A stretch of DNA of 64,000 nt from Scolanthus callimorphus (GCA_033964015.1 CM066914.1:6687831-6751830); one strand, 5' to 3'. Shown: positions 42,045 to 55,254, numbered from the stretch's first letter. Numbers and translations are program-made. Notes: generated from the sequence alone by a model not told the origin.

Positions 42045-42949
42045 AGTGTCGCAGGGCATTTACTAGCCCTCTAACTCTTTTGATTGTTTGTCTGCTTACC
42101 TTTGTTAAAGATAGAGGACACCGATCTTCCACATCAGGTCGTTAAACGTTGTTGACCCGTCACTCCCCTTCTCCAAATATTGTGCAAAATAATCTTTTCT
42201 CCCTGTGAAAACAATGAGAATACTGCATCAGTCTTTAGATTTGTTAAGACTATGCAATTCCTACTACACCACAGTCTACCATGACCTCTTCAATTCCATT
42301 AAGCTCTAACCTGATGATAAAAAAATAATGCAAAGAAGTCTTGACTGACGCCGGAATATGAAACGTCGCCCAAACCATGGGGTTACAAAATGTCTCAGCT
42401 TGATTAAGTATGATTGAATTCCACAATGTATCTCTCTATTTGTTAAATATTTTAGTGGTTTCACAGGTTAGATACTTATAAAAAATAAGTGCGACTTGAA
42501 AGCAACATTCGTAAACATAGTGACCACATGTTACAAATATCGCAAAGTTAGATTAATAGCTGGGAGGCGCTTAGGGGATAAAGATCCATATAGGTCAATA
42601 TCGCGTCTGAAATGAGTGACAGAGCATCGATATAGTTCACGCATGGACAGGACACAATTATTGAACTCCCCTCTTGATTTTACTGACTTTATGTACTCCC
42701 TGTTTCCTGGCTTTTCTATTCTCGTTTACAATTGTTTTTTGCGCACCGCTTAGAAGTAAGTATTAAAGGTGTGTATTAAACGTGTGTTAATTTACTCGTC
42801 GCGATAGTATAACGGCAGAAATGATTGCCTGTTTGTGGTTAAAAGCTTTTTTCAGTCAGAAGTCCCCAATTTTTATGGTTCATGTTGATTTATAGTCAAA
42901 ACCGTTGTTTGCGCTGTGGATTTTCAAAGCGTGGTTTGATTTTATATTT
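42045..42949. other. Non-coding stretch
   Basis: No gene seen. A 5' tRNA-half-like stretch near 42,797-42,840 lacks the rest of the cloverleaf and is not annotated. Confidence 0.4.
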
Positions 42950-43083
42950 TCTGTCCCGCCAGTCAAACTATCTGAGCCAATCAGGTCCTTGCCCTGTTTC
43001 GCCTAGTGCAGTCGAATGGGTTACCGGCGCGACAGAAACCCAGTCGACTGTGCTTGGCGAACAGGGCAATGATTTTGTTTGAA
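42950..43083. mobile_element. TIR element relative, family A copy 2
   Basis: tcccgccagtcaaactatct, then ttgccctg-ttcgcctagtgcag and cttggcgaacagggcaat, correspond to parts of 2,003-2,198. The ends are decayed. Confidence 0.5.
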
Positions 43084-43344
43084 ACCATGATAGTTTCTCT
43101 TCATTACGGTGACAAGGTTAAGTTGATATAAAAAAGTAGAAAGGTGTTCCCAGCGCTCTTGAAATAAGAGCTGATTAAAGAAATTGAGCATATGGAATGG
43201 TCAGTAATGAATCCAAAGTGAATGGTATTTTCTCAGGGTGGGTTCTATATCAACGATTTCTGACCAATTTAGAAAATGCTATTTTGCCTTTCTTTTAGAT
43301 AGCCTATTTCGGAGTGACATCTCTTGTAGATGACAAATGACATC

Positions 43345-43580
43345 TTATCAGATTTGTTAATTATTCATTTATGGGCATTAGCTAAAGTGAATACGAAAAA
43401 ACACAACGTCGAATTCTGTTAATTACGTGACAAGTTATCAATTAAAAGCTTGACATCATAAATGTTTTTTCTAGATTAAAAATATGTCAGATTTGTTAAT
43501 TATTCATTTATAGATATTAATTTAAGTGAATACCACAAATTGACATCGAAGTTTTTAAAGTACATGACATATTATCAATC
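43345..43580. repeat. Tandem duplication, ~139 bp period
   Basis: cagatttgttaattattcat recurs at ~43,350 and ~43,489, followed in both by aagtgaatac and later by gacat or gacaag-tatcaat. Two diverged copies. Confidence 0.65.
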
Positions 43581-44118
43581 AAATGTAAGTTGCCAGTTCA
43601 AGTACTAAGGCGGGGGTCGAACTTGGCAAATGTTTCAGACTCTGCGGTCAGAATTTGCTAGAAAAGTTGATTCCCTAATGCGACCGTCACTATGGCAACG
43701 AACTAGAACTTTGCCAGCTTACCAAACACAAAGAGCGGGGGGGAGGGGGACTCCCTATTGTTGGGGCGGGGGTGCTCGTCGTACCTTTAAAGGTTTAAAA
43801 TCAGGCCTCTGGTACCTTTTAGGGGGTAAAAATCAAGCAAACAAATCAAATCAAGCAACAATGGTTTTATCAATATCACACTTGTTGGTAGCCTGAATTT
43901 CAGACGTATTTCTCTCGTAAAAAATACTAAAGTCAGAACTCGCTGTCAGTCAAAAAAAAGGAGGCTAATCTATTCCGCGCTAAAGCGACCTCTATCTTTG
44001 GAGCAAAGGTACTTTGCTTATCATTTGTTTCCGGCAAATGGTTGCTGGGAATCCTGTTGCGAACTTTAAAACTTTTCTTAGTGTGTTCCCTGCCTGATAT
44101 TTTTTGACAATGACTGCT

Positions 44119-44400
44119 TTACCACTGTATGCATTGCTACGCGACCTCAAAATTCAATGTTGCGATGGGCGATTGGCGATTTTTAGCCGTCAATCAAACC
44201 AAAACGTTGGATTCGGCTACTTCAGAGGGCCGACACTGATTGCAAAATCAACCAAAATGGTTTATGCTATCCATTGGTTTCCTTGCCTCGAAGGTTTAAC
44301 TTTCTGGTTCAAGAAAATTGACATTACAATTTTCTTGCGTAAAATCGCCAATCGCCCAACAGTGAATTTTGAGGTCGCGTAGCAATGCATACAGTGGTAA
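44119..44400. mobile_element. 282-bp TIR element with ~38-bp perfect ends
   Basis: ttaccactgtatgcattgct...at the left is exactly inverted to 44,400; complementarity extends through gcgacctcaaaattca and, after a gap, gggcgattggcgat. A plus-strand frame across it is an artefact. Confidence 0.9.
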
Positions 44401-45294
44401 CATGACATTTCTCTGTGTGTTATTATATATGTTTTTAATTGTGTTTTTAAGAAAAACACTAATTACTAGCTAAACGACCGCTATCTTAATAGCAATAATT
44501 TACATTAACTACTACCAAGCTCTTAAACTGAAGTATCGAGTTAGTTAACTAATTGACAACTGTTCGTTTAAGAATTTCACCTTCAATTATTGATGCTATG
44601 CTGCATATTACACCTAAGATTATCTTTCTTTTTCCTGACAATGATGAGAATGCACCTGCCTTCCAGTTTGTATGACGTTCTTGTCATCATGGTGAGGAGG
44701 ATTTCACCTTGATAAATCGCGGGATTCTCGTCTCAAATTTATAAATTCATTATTGATCATTGATCGCGTTGAATCATGATTAAATAATGGTCATTTATGG
44801 CGGTGTTCAAATAATTTATACACGTGAATACACAGGAAAAAAAGATTTAATTTTGGTCGTTTACATCAATATTTTTTGTTCTCATAACACTTTGCAGCAT
44901 TTACTCTCAATGCTCCCTGTGTGTCTGTCGCATGGCTGTACTGGAGAAAAAAATTTGAAACATTATTTGATCTCAATCGAATTTCTTTGCCATTTCATAA
45001 ACAAGTCAGCTAAAAAGTTTGTTTGTTCCCTAGTCATACCGGTCTTATCCATAGGCTTCGCATAGGCGAAATAACAAACACATGACTATTCAGCTGCACA
45101 AAGCCCATAACCAGCACTTGTTCAATATTCCGTGACTTCTAGTGATATGTTTTATATTATGGTTAACTAAAGCTCCTAAAAGTCATTCTGAGATCCGCCC
45201 TCAAGGGCATTTGAGTGATCAAATGAGGAAATATAATAATAATAATAATAGGCTTTATTTTCAGAGGGTAACACTTGACAATAGACCAAATCGG

Positions 45295-45446
45295 CTAACG
45301 GTGTTTATATCTTGTTGCCATCCAATTCAGATCATGTGATGATTCCTTTGGGTGGGTACTTCTGTTATTTCTGCACATACACTCTTGCACTCGATCGAGG
45401 GAGAAACATTTGACAATTGTAACCACCCAAAGGAATCATCACAAGA
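45295..45446. mobile_element. TIR element, family E copy 2
   Basis: cggctaacggtgtttatatc through caaaggaatcatcac matches 30,076-30,267, but the right arm ends sooner. Confidence 0.8.
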
Positions 45447-46104
45447 TTTAAATACCGTTAGTCGATTCGATAAATATTAAATATATGAAAGCAATGTACA
45501 AAAATATCTTTAAATTTAAAAAGATTTATGTTCAACTTCAACGTTCTTATAAACGTGGTTCATATAAAAAAACTGTATCTATGGTGCATTATCATAAACT
45601 TCGTAGATCTCATATGAAGCTACATCCGGGACCTGAGTGACATATTTTCCATATCCTCACACAAGTGAGGATTTCGGTCACAACAAAAGTGCTTATATAT
45701 CAATTTGGAATAATTTTTTTCTGGTTTGTCTATATAATAAAAAGAAAACTACACGGTGGCTTGTAGATGTGCGTTCGTTTAGTGGCTTGTCTCGACAATG
45801 TCAGTGAAACGAGACTGTAATTATCCAGTTTTTGTGTGTGGCCATTATGTTTATCCATATCAAACCCCGGCTTTGTCCACAAGACCATATGGGATGTAAT
45901 GTTTACTGAAGTTCTGAATTTCGACGCAGTTACGGCTATGTGCACTATCTGCTTTCTAAAGAGAATGCCTTTTTTTGTGATTTTAGTAAAATATTCTGTA
46001 TTGGTGTAGTGGTTTGGCGTGAAAAGATATTTCACACTACAGAGCAACAGTCCCGAGGGCGCAGCCCGATGTTAGGTACTGCTCATCTTTCAAAGCGAAG
46101 AGGT

Positions 46105-46400
46105 TCACTCATCGGGTTGATACACTTATTTCAGAAACTGTCTGCTATAGCCCGTGATGCATCATGGGAGCAAATTAGTATCCAAAACAGAACCATTGGC
46201 ACTGATCTTTAGGATAAATAGCCATACTTTTCACCCTGTTGTGCCAATGCGAGCGATGTTGTGTTCAATGCATCGCTCGCAAGAAATACTGGGTTAACAC
46301 AAGAATCTCGAAACACAAGAATTTCGTCTTTCTCCCATGACTCATCGCGGGCAAAAATTGAGACAGTTGCCAGATGCAGATCTGTGACAGAAAGCTCTCA
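46105..46400. mobile_element. TIR element, family D copy 2
   Basis: acttatttcagaaactgtctg, tagcccgtgatgcatcatggg, then inverted cccatgactcatcgcggg and gagacagttgc, correspond to the arms of 20,345-21,165. The inner gcaagaaatactgggttaac is also shared. Confidence 0.65.
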
Positions 46401-46779
46401 CATCACAAGGAATTCAAGCCGTACATCTCTTCGCAAACAAATCTTGAGCTGAGCCCTCAGTGAAGCTGCTGACCTGCTGTTATTTCGCATGCGCAGTAAG
46501 ACAAAATAACCCCCCTCCCCACAGTCAAACTCTGAAATTGAGATTCTGTTGGAAATGTGCCGAGGCAGACAACGGAGTTTTATAATTATATTTTAGCTGA
46601 TCGGAGACACGAGGAAAGCTGAAAACTTCAACTAATCTTGATCAGCAACTGACCTTTGCATCTAGCACAATTATGACGCTTTGTATTCTCCCGGGGTCGC
46701 GTTTTAACTCACTGAATATTCCTGAGATGTTTTCGCAAGATGACGCCATGGGATTCGAGAGAGGAAATTTTGACGTCTC

Positions 46780-48110
46780 ATTCCTCGAAAACTGAACCTA
46801 GTACCACGCTCGAACTTTCGTATACCTTCAATTACCCTAAGAGGATTCAAGAAAAAGTGGAAAGTCTTTTGGAATTTGTGTCAAAGTTCTTTAACTTATT
46901 TATTTTCTTCGAGCGGTCGTTTCTGAAGAAATTCCTGTGTGAAATCATTCATTCGGTGTTCTTCGCTGATCGGAGGCCCGTCGAAAGCAGTAGAAAGTCG
47001 CATGGAAAGCTGCCAGGTGTGGAAGATAGGAATTAGCCAAGAAAAAGCACCACGGAAGTGTATTCTGCAGAAATTCTTGTTTAGTGCTTGCCATCTTGAA
47101 ATTGACAATGTTGTAGCAATAATTATTCAGGTCAAAATTAAATACTTTTTGTGGAAAAACTGAACCTAGTACCATGACGAGAGTCGGCACAGACATTCTA
47201 CCATTTACACTCGTTCGTATTGCCTTGGAGTTGTTCTTGGAATTTGTGTCCAACATACTGAAAATAATTATTTCATTGATACGAGTATTCTTCCTTCGGT
47301 GTTGCAATGTCATTTGAAGAACACTCGAAAACAAGTAATTCAGAGATCTTCGCGGATCCGAGGCTCGATTGAAAGCAGTTGGAAGTCACATGGAATGCCT
47401 TGGAGCATTGGAGATGTGAAAGATTTGAATTATTCAAGAAAAAGAATATCGAGATTTCAAGTGTATTCTTCCCTTGCCATCCTGAAATTGGCAATGTTGT
47501 AGCAATAATTATTCAGGTCAAAATTAAATACATTTTTGTGGAAAAACTGAACCTAGTACCATGACGAGAGTCGGCACATACATTCTACCGTCTACATTCA
47601 TTCGTATCGACGTGGAGTGGTTCTTGGAATTTGTGTCCAACATACTGAAAAAATTCATTCAAATAAGTATTCTTCCTACTACAGTGCAGCAATGCCATTT
47701 GCAATTACACTCCAAAAAATCATTCAGAGATCTTCGCTGATCCGTGACTCGATTTAACAGATTTAAAGCAGTGGAAACTAAAAGTCGTCTTGAATAGAAT
47801 GCTACGAGGACTTTGACGCATTGGAGATATGAAACATTTGAATTTTTCAAGGAAAAGCATATCGAGATTTCAAGTATTCTTCGCTTGCCAACTTGAAATT
47901 AACAATGCATTGCAAGTAATTATTCAGGTGAAAGTTAAATATTTTGTTGTGGAAAAACTGCACGAAGTACCATGACGAGAGTCAGCACAGATATTCTGCT
48001 ATCCACATTCGTTCGTATCGTCGTAGAGTTGTTCTTGGAATTTATGTCCAACATACTGAATATGAACGAGAAACATCAATAGAAGAATATGACCGGAAAT
48101 GGCTAGAGTC
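46780..48110. repeat. Large tandem repeat, ~390-410 bp period, three to four copies
   Basis: gtggaaaaactgaacctagt (or a close variant) starts copies near 47,152, 47,538 and 47,949. Each is followed by accatgacgagagtc-gcaca, gttcttggaattt-tgtccaac, cagagatcttcgc and gaaagcagt-gaaagt. A partial first copy starts near 46,790. Many short frames arise from it. No coding signal. Confidence 0.9.
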
Positions 48111-49462
48111 TAATTAGTAGCAATTGCTTTTCGAGTTAGGTTCCTTGTATAGCCAGCGCCATCGCGAAGCAGATTTAGGGAAGATTATAACATAAAAACA
48201 TAGCACTATAAAAACATAGCACTGATGTAAACGGATTGATTTGCAATAAAAAAGTTTCATAGCTGGATTGCTTGCGAAGTTATTGTCACAGCGGTGATGA
48301 AGTCATTGCCTGGAGTGCTGGCACTTGAAGCTTGAAAGGTTTAAAGTATTCTCAACTCCCTATTTATGTGTTTCCTGACATTACGTAAGCCGCATTTTCA
48401 GTTGATTAGCTTAGAAAAATCCAAGAAATCGTCTCTAGTCTTGGCCGCAATAAATTTGTACAAGCGCACTTTGCACCAAGCGTAATTATAACCATATTAT
48501 CCGCTCTATCACAAAAACATTCAGAAACTTCTAGCTATAAAGAGTGCGCACATCAGAAAATCGCGGACTTTCTGAAAACATACACAATATTTTCTTTTAT
48601 ATTAATACAAATCAAGAGAAAATAAATCATTTTCTCTTGTTCAAATATGCTATTATCGCTTCGGAATCATTCACTCGATGTGTTATCTGAATCGTAAACA
48701 CTATTCGAATTCTCGCTTCGCATCGAAAAGATCACGCAATTTGGAATTTGACTGCAGCTTTTACACAAGTCAGCTGTACATATTGATTTTACAATGTGGG
48801 CTCATGAATAAATTCCAGCGCGCGCATATATTTAGGCAGGATACGAGTCCGCACAAGTTTTGCTCGTTTCGATTAGATTTCCGCTCGAATTCCTTGTGAC
48901 ATGCGCCTTCAAGAAATTTTTAATGATATTCAAGATATTTCAAATTGATATTTCATAATATTTCTGATATCAAGAAAGTCTTGTCGTTTTTTTTACGAAT
49001 CAGGCGGGCCGCCTGTGGTATTTCTCGATCCAGGCCCTTAGGCCGAAGAAAAACAAAATGGCGACCAACTGAACGATGTTTCTCGATCATCTGCAAGTTT
49101 CGGTGAGTTTTCCTGCTACAATACCTAAGATATGAGGAAAAAATACTTACAGGCCTTACAAAGAGGAATTTCCTTATAAGGAAGTTTTACAGTGTCGGCA
49201 ATTCGACAGTTTTTGGCGAAATTTTCTTGATAGGCAAACATTTGATATTAGTAAGTTATTATATGATCATTTAGTGCAAATAAGACAAAATGCCACTCTT
49301 CATATGATTATCATTTATAATCATAAACAAAAATTCAATCTAAACATGAAACAGGTTTTTTAATTTTCACAATAGAAATTGTTCATATTTCAAGTGAACT
49401 ATGCGACAGTATAATAACGTTTGCTGTGTAACGATCTTCGCAAGATTGTCATGACATACTCC
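48111..49462. other. Non-coding stretch
   Basis: AT-rich; no gene or clear repeat seen. Confidence 0.4.
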
Positions 49463-49587
49463 TAAGGGGCCGACCATTTGACTTCTGAGGGAGGGGGGGG
49501 GGATGATTTAAAAAAAAAATTCCTGCACGGATATCCACCCCCATCCATCCCCCCCCCCCCCTCAAAAGTCAAATGGTCGGCCCCTAA
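49463..49587. mobile_element. MITE with GGGGCCGACCATTTGACTT ends
   Basis: taaggggccgaccatttgac at the left and gtcaaatggtcggcccctaa at the right are inverted over ~30 bp, with poly-G and poly-C next to them and ~60 bp between. Confidence 0.85.
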
Positions 49588-52500
49588 AAGCAAATCAAAA
49601 ATACTATTAATCATGTTGAAAAGGAAAAGCACGTTCTTTGATAAAGTTAAACATGTAATTAGGAGAACATAACAGTTTTCAGTTGCTTAATCATTTTGTG
49701 CTCATATCAAAAAGTCAAATATCCACCACTGCATGCATATGAATGAATTAAGATGGCCATCATTTTTTGTGTTATTCATTAGCTCTTGAATTTGTCAGAT
49801 AGAATTTAAACCGATGGTGAATGTATGCGTGTGAGTTTGTCTATGTTCAAAGTCAAATTACCTTTCTACAAAGATTCACTAGAAAGAAACCTCGGCGCTC
49901 TATGTCGACGCCTTCCTTGGACGGCGATTAGTGAAGACTGGGTAATCTTGATCATCTAGTTTCATATTTAGTAATTTGTTCAACTTAAATTTAATTATCC
50001 GCGTTGTTTTTCCTTTTGTTTAATGCATACAGGATATCACATTTTGTCTAGTCACTGTTGTTTTTTAAAAGTTTTCAACAAGTCGTCCGGTTTGATGAAA
50101 TAGCTGATAACGCACAAGGATGTTTTGCTTCTATTCGCATTAGTTATTCGCCCAGAGCTAAACTTTCCAAGTAAGTTGTATAAACAATTCTCCTTAATAC
50201 GTTAAATATTGAAATGAATACATTCATACTGAAATTGAATACCGAATTCTAGATAATATGACACAAGTAAAAGTAACATTTTTTTCCCTTCCCTTTTCGG
50301 ATGACGCATGTCTGCTCGTTATTTCCTAAGTACTCATCTCGATTTCAAAGATAAGTATGACGAATTAGTAATGTCTCGAGAGTCTTTAAAGTGGTACTAG
50401 TACGAAATCTTTACCTTGCCGTTTTATATACAATAGAGGTCTAGATAACATAAATTACCACTTCCCGAAGCTGTCTTTTCATATCTTGTAGTAAATTTGG
50501 TAAATTTATCAGCGCAAATCCATGCAAATTAGTCCGTCATTAATCACTCGTGTTCCAGAATTTGGCTTTAGTTGTCATACCCACAGTGATCGCGATACAT
50601 TTTTTCTGCAGCTGGATTATTTTTTTTAGCTTTTTAGTCGCTTCTAATTCACGGTTTTAATTCTTCTTGTTTACAGTCCGTGGCTGATAGTCAAGATATA
50701 TTTACCTACCTAAAAATCGTCTTTTAAAAGCTCTTCTAAAATTTCGTATTTCGATCTTCTAACGCTAAAACGTACTTCCCAATGTTCAAGAGACTATATG
50801 GAATGAAGTTCTCACAGAAAGGAAGAAGTCGTACGACTGCCACTTTAATTAGATATACACAATTCCCCTCGTAATCATTTGCGCAGTATTAGTAATCTAT
50901 TTTCAGTTTTATGTAATTGCAAAGTTATTGATGATTTTCTGTGCATATTCGTTTGATATGGGGAAAATACTGAGGATTTTTTCAAAACTAGTATCTGACA
51001 TTTGATATCGCTTCATAAAGATCGAGGAGAGAAAAATTAAAAGGGGGGAGGGGTTATAGCCCAAAAATTGTTTTGCTCACACACACGAGTTGTTCAAGGC
51101 CGTAGCACGTCAACAAACTTCCTATTTCTTCGTTTTCGTTTTTATTTGATGACAAAAGCTCAACGTCGCTCAACGTACTGCGAAAAACTATGCATCATCT
51201 ATGCTACGAAACAACAACAACAATCAATTACGTTTCATTAACTAACTCCAAGACGTGCACGAAACGCACCCTTTCTACAAATCGTGATTACCGTATTAAT
51301 CATTCACTCCTGTGTAGATTTAATTGACACAAATCCGCGCACCCCATTGTTTAAAATTGATCACGTGATTTTCCGTACCTAGCGACATCAAAGTGAGTGA
51401 GAACGTTGTGCCTTGTGCAATGGACAAAAAAATCTTGATTTTCAGAAATTGCAGACCACGAATTTATTTCAATAATTGACGAGACTTTAACTTCAACAAC
51501 GAAAAGACAAGCCAAATGGAGTGTTTCGATGGACGGGAAACAGTTCTAAGCAACTAAAAAAACATTTCTTTCTTTTGTAAACAGTGAACTCAGATTGTAT
51601 CGTGCGTGTATTGCTGAATAAAACACACAAAACGTTTTGTAACCCATAAGTAATACGATAAAATGAAAAACGTCTTTATCGCCGATCTTTATCTTTGTTA
51701 CGTTTTATACAAACTACTCATGCGTTTTTGTGTGTTGGTACTTTAGACCATGTTGGGGAACACGTACATTATAAAAGGAAGGATAAGACAGGGTATGTTA
51801 GGGTATGTTAGATTTATCTTAAAAGATGCGAACATGGACGCTGAATTTTTAGCAAGCAAGGAAGAAGCGGAAGAGAGAAGGATTAAATTGAGTAGAAAAT
51901 CGTTCAATCCCCTTATCCGCTTGCTGCGCGGACTAAAGGACGATGCTTGTTCAGCAAGCGAGAAAAAATGGAATGAAGTGAAAGGGAATGGCATTGAATC
52001 GAGTGAACAATCGTGCACTCCTTCTATCGGCTTGCTGCGACGATAACGTATACTTAAATAGTGAATGAATAATTTCAGAAAACTTTGATAAAAACAATAG
52101 TGTTTTTCATACTGAGACACGATCTTTAGCACCATCAAAACTAACTCAGAAAAGCTTGTTTCATGCTGCTAAGTTTTTGTCTTTTGCGTTTTAAAAAACG
52201 TAACCTCACCTGCAACAGTAGTTATCTTGTAAATCAAATTTTCACGAAATTGATTCAACAAATACTTATAGCCTTCACATTTCCTTGGTGCCATAGCCTA
52301 AATAGTCGTCGTACTCGACTAATTTAACCAGATCGGCATAGTATCTATCAAGACCATATCTTCAATTTAAACGAAAAGTTGAAACTATGGAAGGATTCTA
52401 GAATTCAACTGAAGCTTACTGATGCAGTTGGACGGTGTAGATCATACATAATTATTGTGGGCAATATTATCACAATGTTTTTGTACCTTCTTTCGGGGGC

Positions 52501-52959
52501 TGGTGTACAGGTCACTCGACAAAATTGCGTTCAGAAGTAGCGAAGAGCGGTATCAGAAAAGAGAGTAGAGTTAAGCTATATGTATCATATCAAAGTGTAC
52601 ACGCTGGGCAAAGAGTTGAGCTTTCTAATCTGGCACTACATTGTTTGAACATTACTACATCAGTAATTGTCATGCTGTGATAATCACCAAATTTATACAA
52701 CAGGCACGATGGAGCCGATTCGTCATTTAAGTACAGCGACTAGAATCCTTTTCGGTTTATTTTTCTCACTCAATAATTCCTCTGAGAATAGCAATTACAA
52801 TAACCGTAGTGTCCCAGTGTGTAAAGTTCTATTTTTTAAGGATTATTTCTTTTATTCCACCTGTTTTTTTTTCCCTACTCCAAAATTCCTTTTTGCTTGT
52901 GCCATCCTTAGCTAAAGGTAACCTTAGTGTCACAGTGTGTAGGTTTATTTCTTTTATTA
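49588..52959. other. Non-coding stretch
   Basis: No gene supported. Frames at 51,743-52,138 overlap on both strands and lack domains. At 52,800-52,950 short phrases (taacc-tagtgtc-cagtgtgta) are directly duplicated. Confidence 0.4.
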
Positions 52960-53090
52960 AAAAGTACAGTTGAATTTAAAACATAACGCTTCGGCGTCGC
53001 CATGATACCATTCACATGGTGTCTTGGCGACGGCGAAACGTGTCATGGCGACGCCGAAACGTTGTGGTTTAAATTTAACTGTACTTTTTA
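52960..53090. mobile_element. ~130-bp inverted-repeat element
   Basis: taaaaagtacagttgaattt at the left, complement aaatttaactgtactttta at the right; inner cttcggcgtcgccatga and tcatggcgacgccgaa extend the stem to ~50 bp. Confidence 0.85.
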
Positions 53091-53630
53091 CTTGTCTTTG
53101 CCTAAGCAAATCTTTACTCATTAAGATTTCTTTTATTCCACCTCTTTTCTTTTCCCTACTCCAAAAGCTTCCAAAATTCCCTTTTTCTTGGGCCATCCTG
53201 CTGCCGAACACCCTGTGACTATAACTGCGCAATGGTTGCTGGTACTACGAAGACACCTTATAATGTGGTTGTTTTGCCCAGAAGAGTGAACGTTTTTCGA
53301 TTGTCTCACAACGAAGGTGTCATTAATGTGCTTGCTGCACTGATGGCCCTGTTCATTCCAGGCATTATGGGTTTTCATTCCTTGTGCAAATCACTAGATT
53401 TTTCAAAGTGCTTATTACACAAAGATGTCTTATACTATCTTTTGTAAATTAGACACCTTTTAATCCTCCTTCCTCACAAGATGTTTAAATTTGAAAGCAT
53501 TGCTCTTAGGCCTTGCCCAAACCAGTTTCACGTTCCAAAGTTTCGTCATGAGAACCCGTTACAACCTAACAAAACTTGGTACATATTTGTCTATGCATTT
53601 TCAGCGTTCTTTATTGGTGTTCAGTACATG

Positions 53631-53895
53631 TTTAAATGGAACCTGTCACGCTACTACGCAGCTGTTCTGCGCATCTCTCAAATCAAAGAAGTATCGTCCC
53701 GTAGCGATGGCCAGCTATGGCTAAAAACCTCGAAATCAAATTGTATATAATCTCGCTCCTTCTCAATCCATTTGACCATGCTTTTTAGCTTTACATATTC
53801 TTAAATAGTTATCTAATAAGATGGTCTTATTAGTTTTGCTGATAACTCAGTGCTCGCTCCTGGAGCATGCGCGTATCATGACAGGTTCCCTTTAA
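53631..53895. mobile_element. TIR element, family F copy 2
   Basis: aaatggaacctgtcacgct and atgacaggttccctttaa ends; inner aagaagtatcgtcccgta-cg and gcatgcgcgtatc-tgacag are shared with 30,641-30,881. Confidence 0.8.
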
Positions 53896-55114
53896 CGTTG
53901 CCTAAAGAAAACGTAAGATAGTCTTGAATCGTGTAAGATAGTCTTGAATCGTGTTGACTCGAGTTGAACACCGTGTTGAATCGCGTTCAATGATGTTGAC
54001 CCCGTTCAACAATCAAGCAAAGATCAAGATGTATTTTGTGTAAAACGTTCGAAATCTTCACATGTAATTGATTCAGAAGATGTTTCCTTGAATTGCCCTT
54101 CATCAGGGAACAAGATTAAGCTTATGCTTTGCCGGGAAGGGCCAACTCGACATAATGAGTTACCAACTTAACTAGTGAAACTAACCTAACCTTTCGTAAG
54201 AAGTTAAACCATTTGCACACTGCATCAATACCAGCTTCGCAAGATTCGTGGTAATATATTAGACCATTTATAATAAACACTCGGCCCTATTTCGTGGGGT
54301 ATTTATGATTTTGTATAAAAATGTAATGCAGTTTCAAGCTTACCTCAGCATCCTTCGCTCCGCTCTGGTAAGTTTGGCTCTATAGATCGCAGTTCCCTAT
54401 AAAACGATGGAATTAACGGTTAATGTCACTTTTATTTACTTTGAGTATCACCACATAGTTTCAAACGCAAACGTTTCCTGGAAATGAGCTACACCCAAAA
54501 ACAGGCTATATTTGACGAACCCGGAATGAAAGGTTTCTAACTGTGCTCTTGCATTGAAAGATTTCGGAGAATGGCGAGACAGGGATACTTCGAGTAAATA
54601 CTTAGCCTTTCACAGCCAGAGTTTCCCTGCTTTAGGCGTGTTCTATTGTAAAAATAGAAGTTAATAAATTAAGCCTTGCGTTAAATTATTCCCTTGTTAA
54701 AAAACTCAGCTACGGTTCTGAAAATTTAAAGAGTTTTCGCTTGCCGAAAATTTGCTCATCTCTACACCTGCCTTTTTCCACTTTCTTTTCCTCTTTTTAG
54801 TTTCTAATTGTGAATGACTTTAGAGCCCTTAAAAGTGAGTTTTTCTAGTACAAATTAAACGTAGTTCAAGTAGCACATATTGTACCCTCGAAACCTATTT
54901 TGTAAACTTAACAATCAGGTCGGCTTAAATTTAAGAAGAATTTATGAATTTATAAAAGAATTTATAAAAGTGTTTTTTAAATGGGAGCTTGAGCAGTATC
55001 GTTTCCTTTGTTTCGTTATTTGATGTATTATTTTTGCCTGTAAATGGCTTGTTAAGTTATCAATAGACTCGCGAACGGACGTGTGTATTTGGATTCACTT
55101 GATGTGTCTATCCA
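53896..55114. other. Non-coding stretch
   Basis: Contains a short direct duplication (gtaagatagtcttgaatcgtg twice, ~53,910-53,951) with a run of related gttgaat/cgtg phrases. No gene seen. Confidence 0.4.
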
Positions 55115-55254
55115 GGGGCCGGTTCCTAGAAGGTCAGCTAAGAGTTATCTGTAGATAAACGCTTATCGAACGGATATATCCTGAACAAATCCTATACAAC
55201 AAATAACTTTTATCCATGGATAACTTTATCCAACCTTTTTCAGGAACCGGCCCC
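55115..55254. mobile_element. MITE with GGGGCCGGTTCCT ends
   Basis: ggggccggttcct and aggaaccggcccc are exact inverted ends; inner ttatctgtagataa and ttatccatggataa lie on each side of the centre. 140 bp. Confidence 0.85.

Noticed and set aside
42797..42840. tRNA-Asp-like 5' half (gatagtataacgg)
   Set aside because: No matching 3' half, B box or acceptor stem follows; probably chance or an old fragment.
44104..44382. 92-residue plus-strand frame
   Set aside because: It lies within a TIR element with perfect inverted ends.
49478..49672. Plus-strand frame with Gly/Pro runs
   Set aside because: Created by poly-G and poly-C inside a MITE.
51743..52138. 131-residue minus-strand frame and 98-residue plus-strand frame
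   Set aside because: They overlap each other on opposite strands and show no domain or splice support.
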